Shown here piece by piece: positions 63,499-64,000 of a DNA stretch of 64,000 nucleotides. Within the stretch, counting starts at the first letter, position 1. Each line of letters begins with the position of its first letter. Origin of the DNA: Procambarus clarkii (Eukaryota; Arthropoda; Malacostraca; Decapoda; Cambaridae); the NCBI RefSeq assembly GCF_040958095.1, contig NC_091228.1, forward strand, positions 9,374,340-9,438,339, given 5' to 3'. A program made the translations under genes and the position numbers. Below the pieces are notes generated by a model. That model saw nothing but the letters and a program-made list of their open reading frames with translations. It made no database searches and was not told the DNA's origin.

Positions 63499-64000
63499 AT
63501 GACCATGGAACAACTTCCTACACTTGTGGGGAGTGAGGGTGAAAATGTATATAAGAAAGTGAGCTTCAAGGTAATGTACTCAAACATTGATGGGATTACC
63601 AATAAAGTAAGTGAACTGGCAGAAAGGGCGCAAGAAGAAAACCCTGATATAATAGGACTAACGGAAACAAAATTGTCAGGAGTCATAACAGATGCTGTGT
63701 TTCCAAAGGACTACTATATAGTAAGGAAAGAGAGGGAAGGGAGAGGAGGTGGAGGAGTAGCCCTGCTGATAAGGAAGGACTGGAGTTTTGATGAGATGGA
63801 AATTCCGTGCTGTGACGGGTTCAGAGATTACATAACAGGAATTATAACAATGGGTGGACCTAAGATAATAGTGGCAGTCATTTACAACCCTCCCCTAAAT
63901 GACAGAAGACCTAGACAGGAGTTTGATAGGAACAACATGGCAACCATTAATATAATAGAGAGAGCAGCTTCAGTTGCCTGCAGGAATGGCTCAAGACTCT
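63499..64000 (+). CDS. Non-LTR retrotransposon endonuclease domain (runs off the window)
   Basis: Open from at least 63125 in this frame; the ATGs at 63499 and 63505 are the most likely starts. After a Pro-rich leader the AP-type (EEP) endonuclease fold is clear: VMYSNIDGITNKVSELAERA, ENPDIIGLTETKLSG, GGGGVALLIRKDWSF and IIVAVIYNPPLNDRRPRQEF. The Asn and Glu of the first two motifs are catalytic in this family; the His/Asp motifs would lie beyond 64000. It would nick target DNA to prime reverse transcription. No stop is visible, so this copy may be intact. It is the same general type as the RT fragment at 15080. Confidence 0.82.
   Translation, partial: MTMEQLPTLVGSEGENVYKKVSFKVMYSNIDGITNKVSELAERAQEENPDIIGLTETKLSGVITDAVFPKDYYIVRKEREGRGGGGVALLIRKDWSFDEMEIPCCDGFRDYITGIITMGGPKIIVAVIYNPPLNDRRPRQEFDRNNMATINIIERAASVACRNGSRL

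Overview
The window is eukaryotic, gene-poor and almost wholly repetitive. It looks like part of an arthropod genome, most likely a decapod crustacean. That call is an inference. It rests on short TTAGG-type (arthropod telomere-motif) tracts inside foldback elements, several non-LTR retrotransposon families, Penelope-like elements with a GIY-YIG domain, a Gmr1-type Ty3/gypsy element and tRNA-derived SINEs. I recall similar repeats from decapod genomes but could not search. No operons, bacterial genes, CRISPR arrays or rRNA genes were seen.

Layout. 1-2.7 kb: 3' part of a Ty3/gypsy element (pol, polypurine tract, short LTR). 2.7-12.1 kb: a second Ty3/gypsy element on the minus strand with 2.16-kb LTRs. 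Its gag-pol frame has one nonsense codon, and its integrase lies upstream of reverse transcriptase (Gmr1-like order). 12.1-15.0 kb: (TA)n, a Penelope-like 3' end and a decayed non-LTR ORF1. 15.0-34.4 kb: an 18.7-kb minisatellite built on the palindrome GTGTACAC, enclosing a non-LTR RT fragment at its left edge. 34.4-38.4 kb: SINE dimer, two TTAGG-bearing foldback elements, a restriction-like-endonuclease retroelement fragment and a Penelope-like element, separated by (TA)n. 38.4-41.0 kb: a 35-bp minisatellite between retroelement fragments. 41.0-44.1 kb: the only host-gene candidate, a signal-peptide first exon with a splice donor, followed by 12-bp and 42-bp minisatellites. 44.2-50.8 kb: a near-perfect SINE palindrome and two decayed non-LTR elements around a 51-bp minisatellite. 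50.8-57.5 kb: 14-bp and 28-bp minisatellites, a SINE, an LTR-like repeat and a foldback MITE with a clean 7-bp target duplication. 58.0-62.9 kb: a C-rich ~21-bp array interrupted by a second copy of the LTR-like repeat. 62.9-64.0 kb: the start of a non-LTR element running off the window.

Roughly half of the window (about 30 kb by summing array lengths) is minisatellite, in at least eight unrelated families. Many retroelement fragments break exactly where an array or a (TA)n tract begins. That junction pattern, the Gmr1-type domain order, the two-level structure of the GTGTACAC array and the possible secreted His-rich gene at 41.2-42.7 kb are the points most worth checking. Almost all long open frames within the arrays are artefacts of repeats lacking stop codons.
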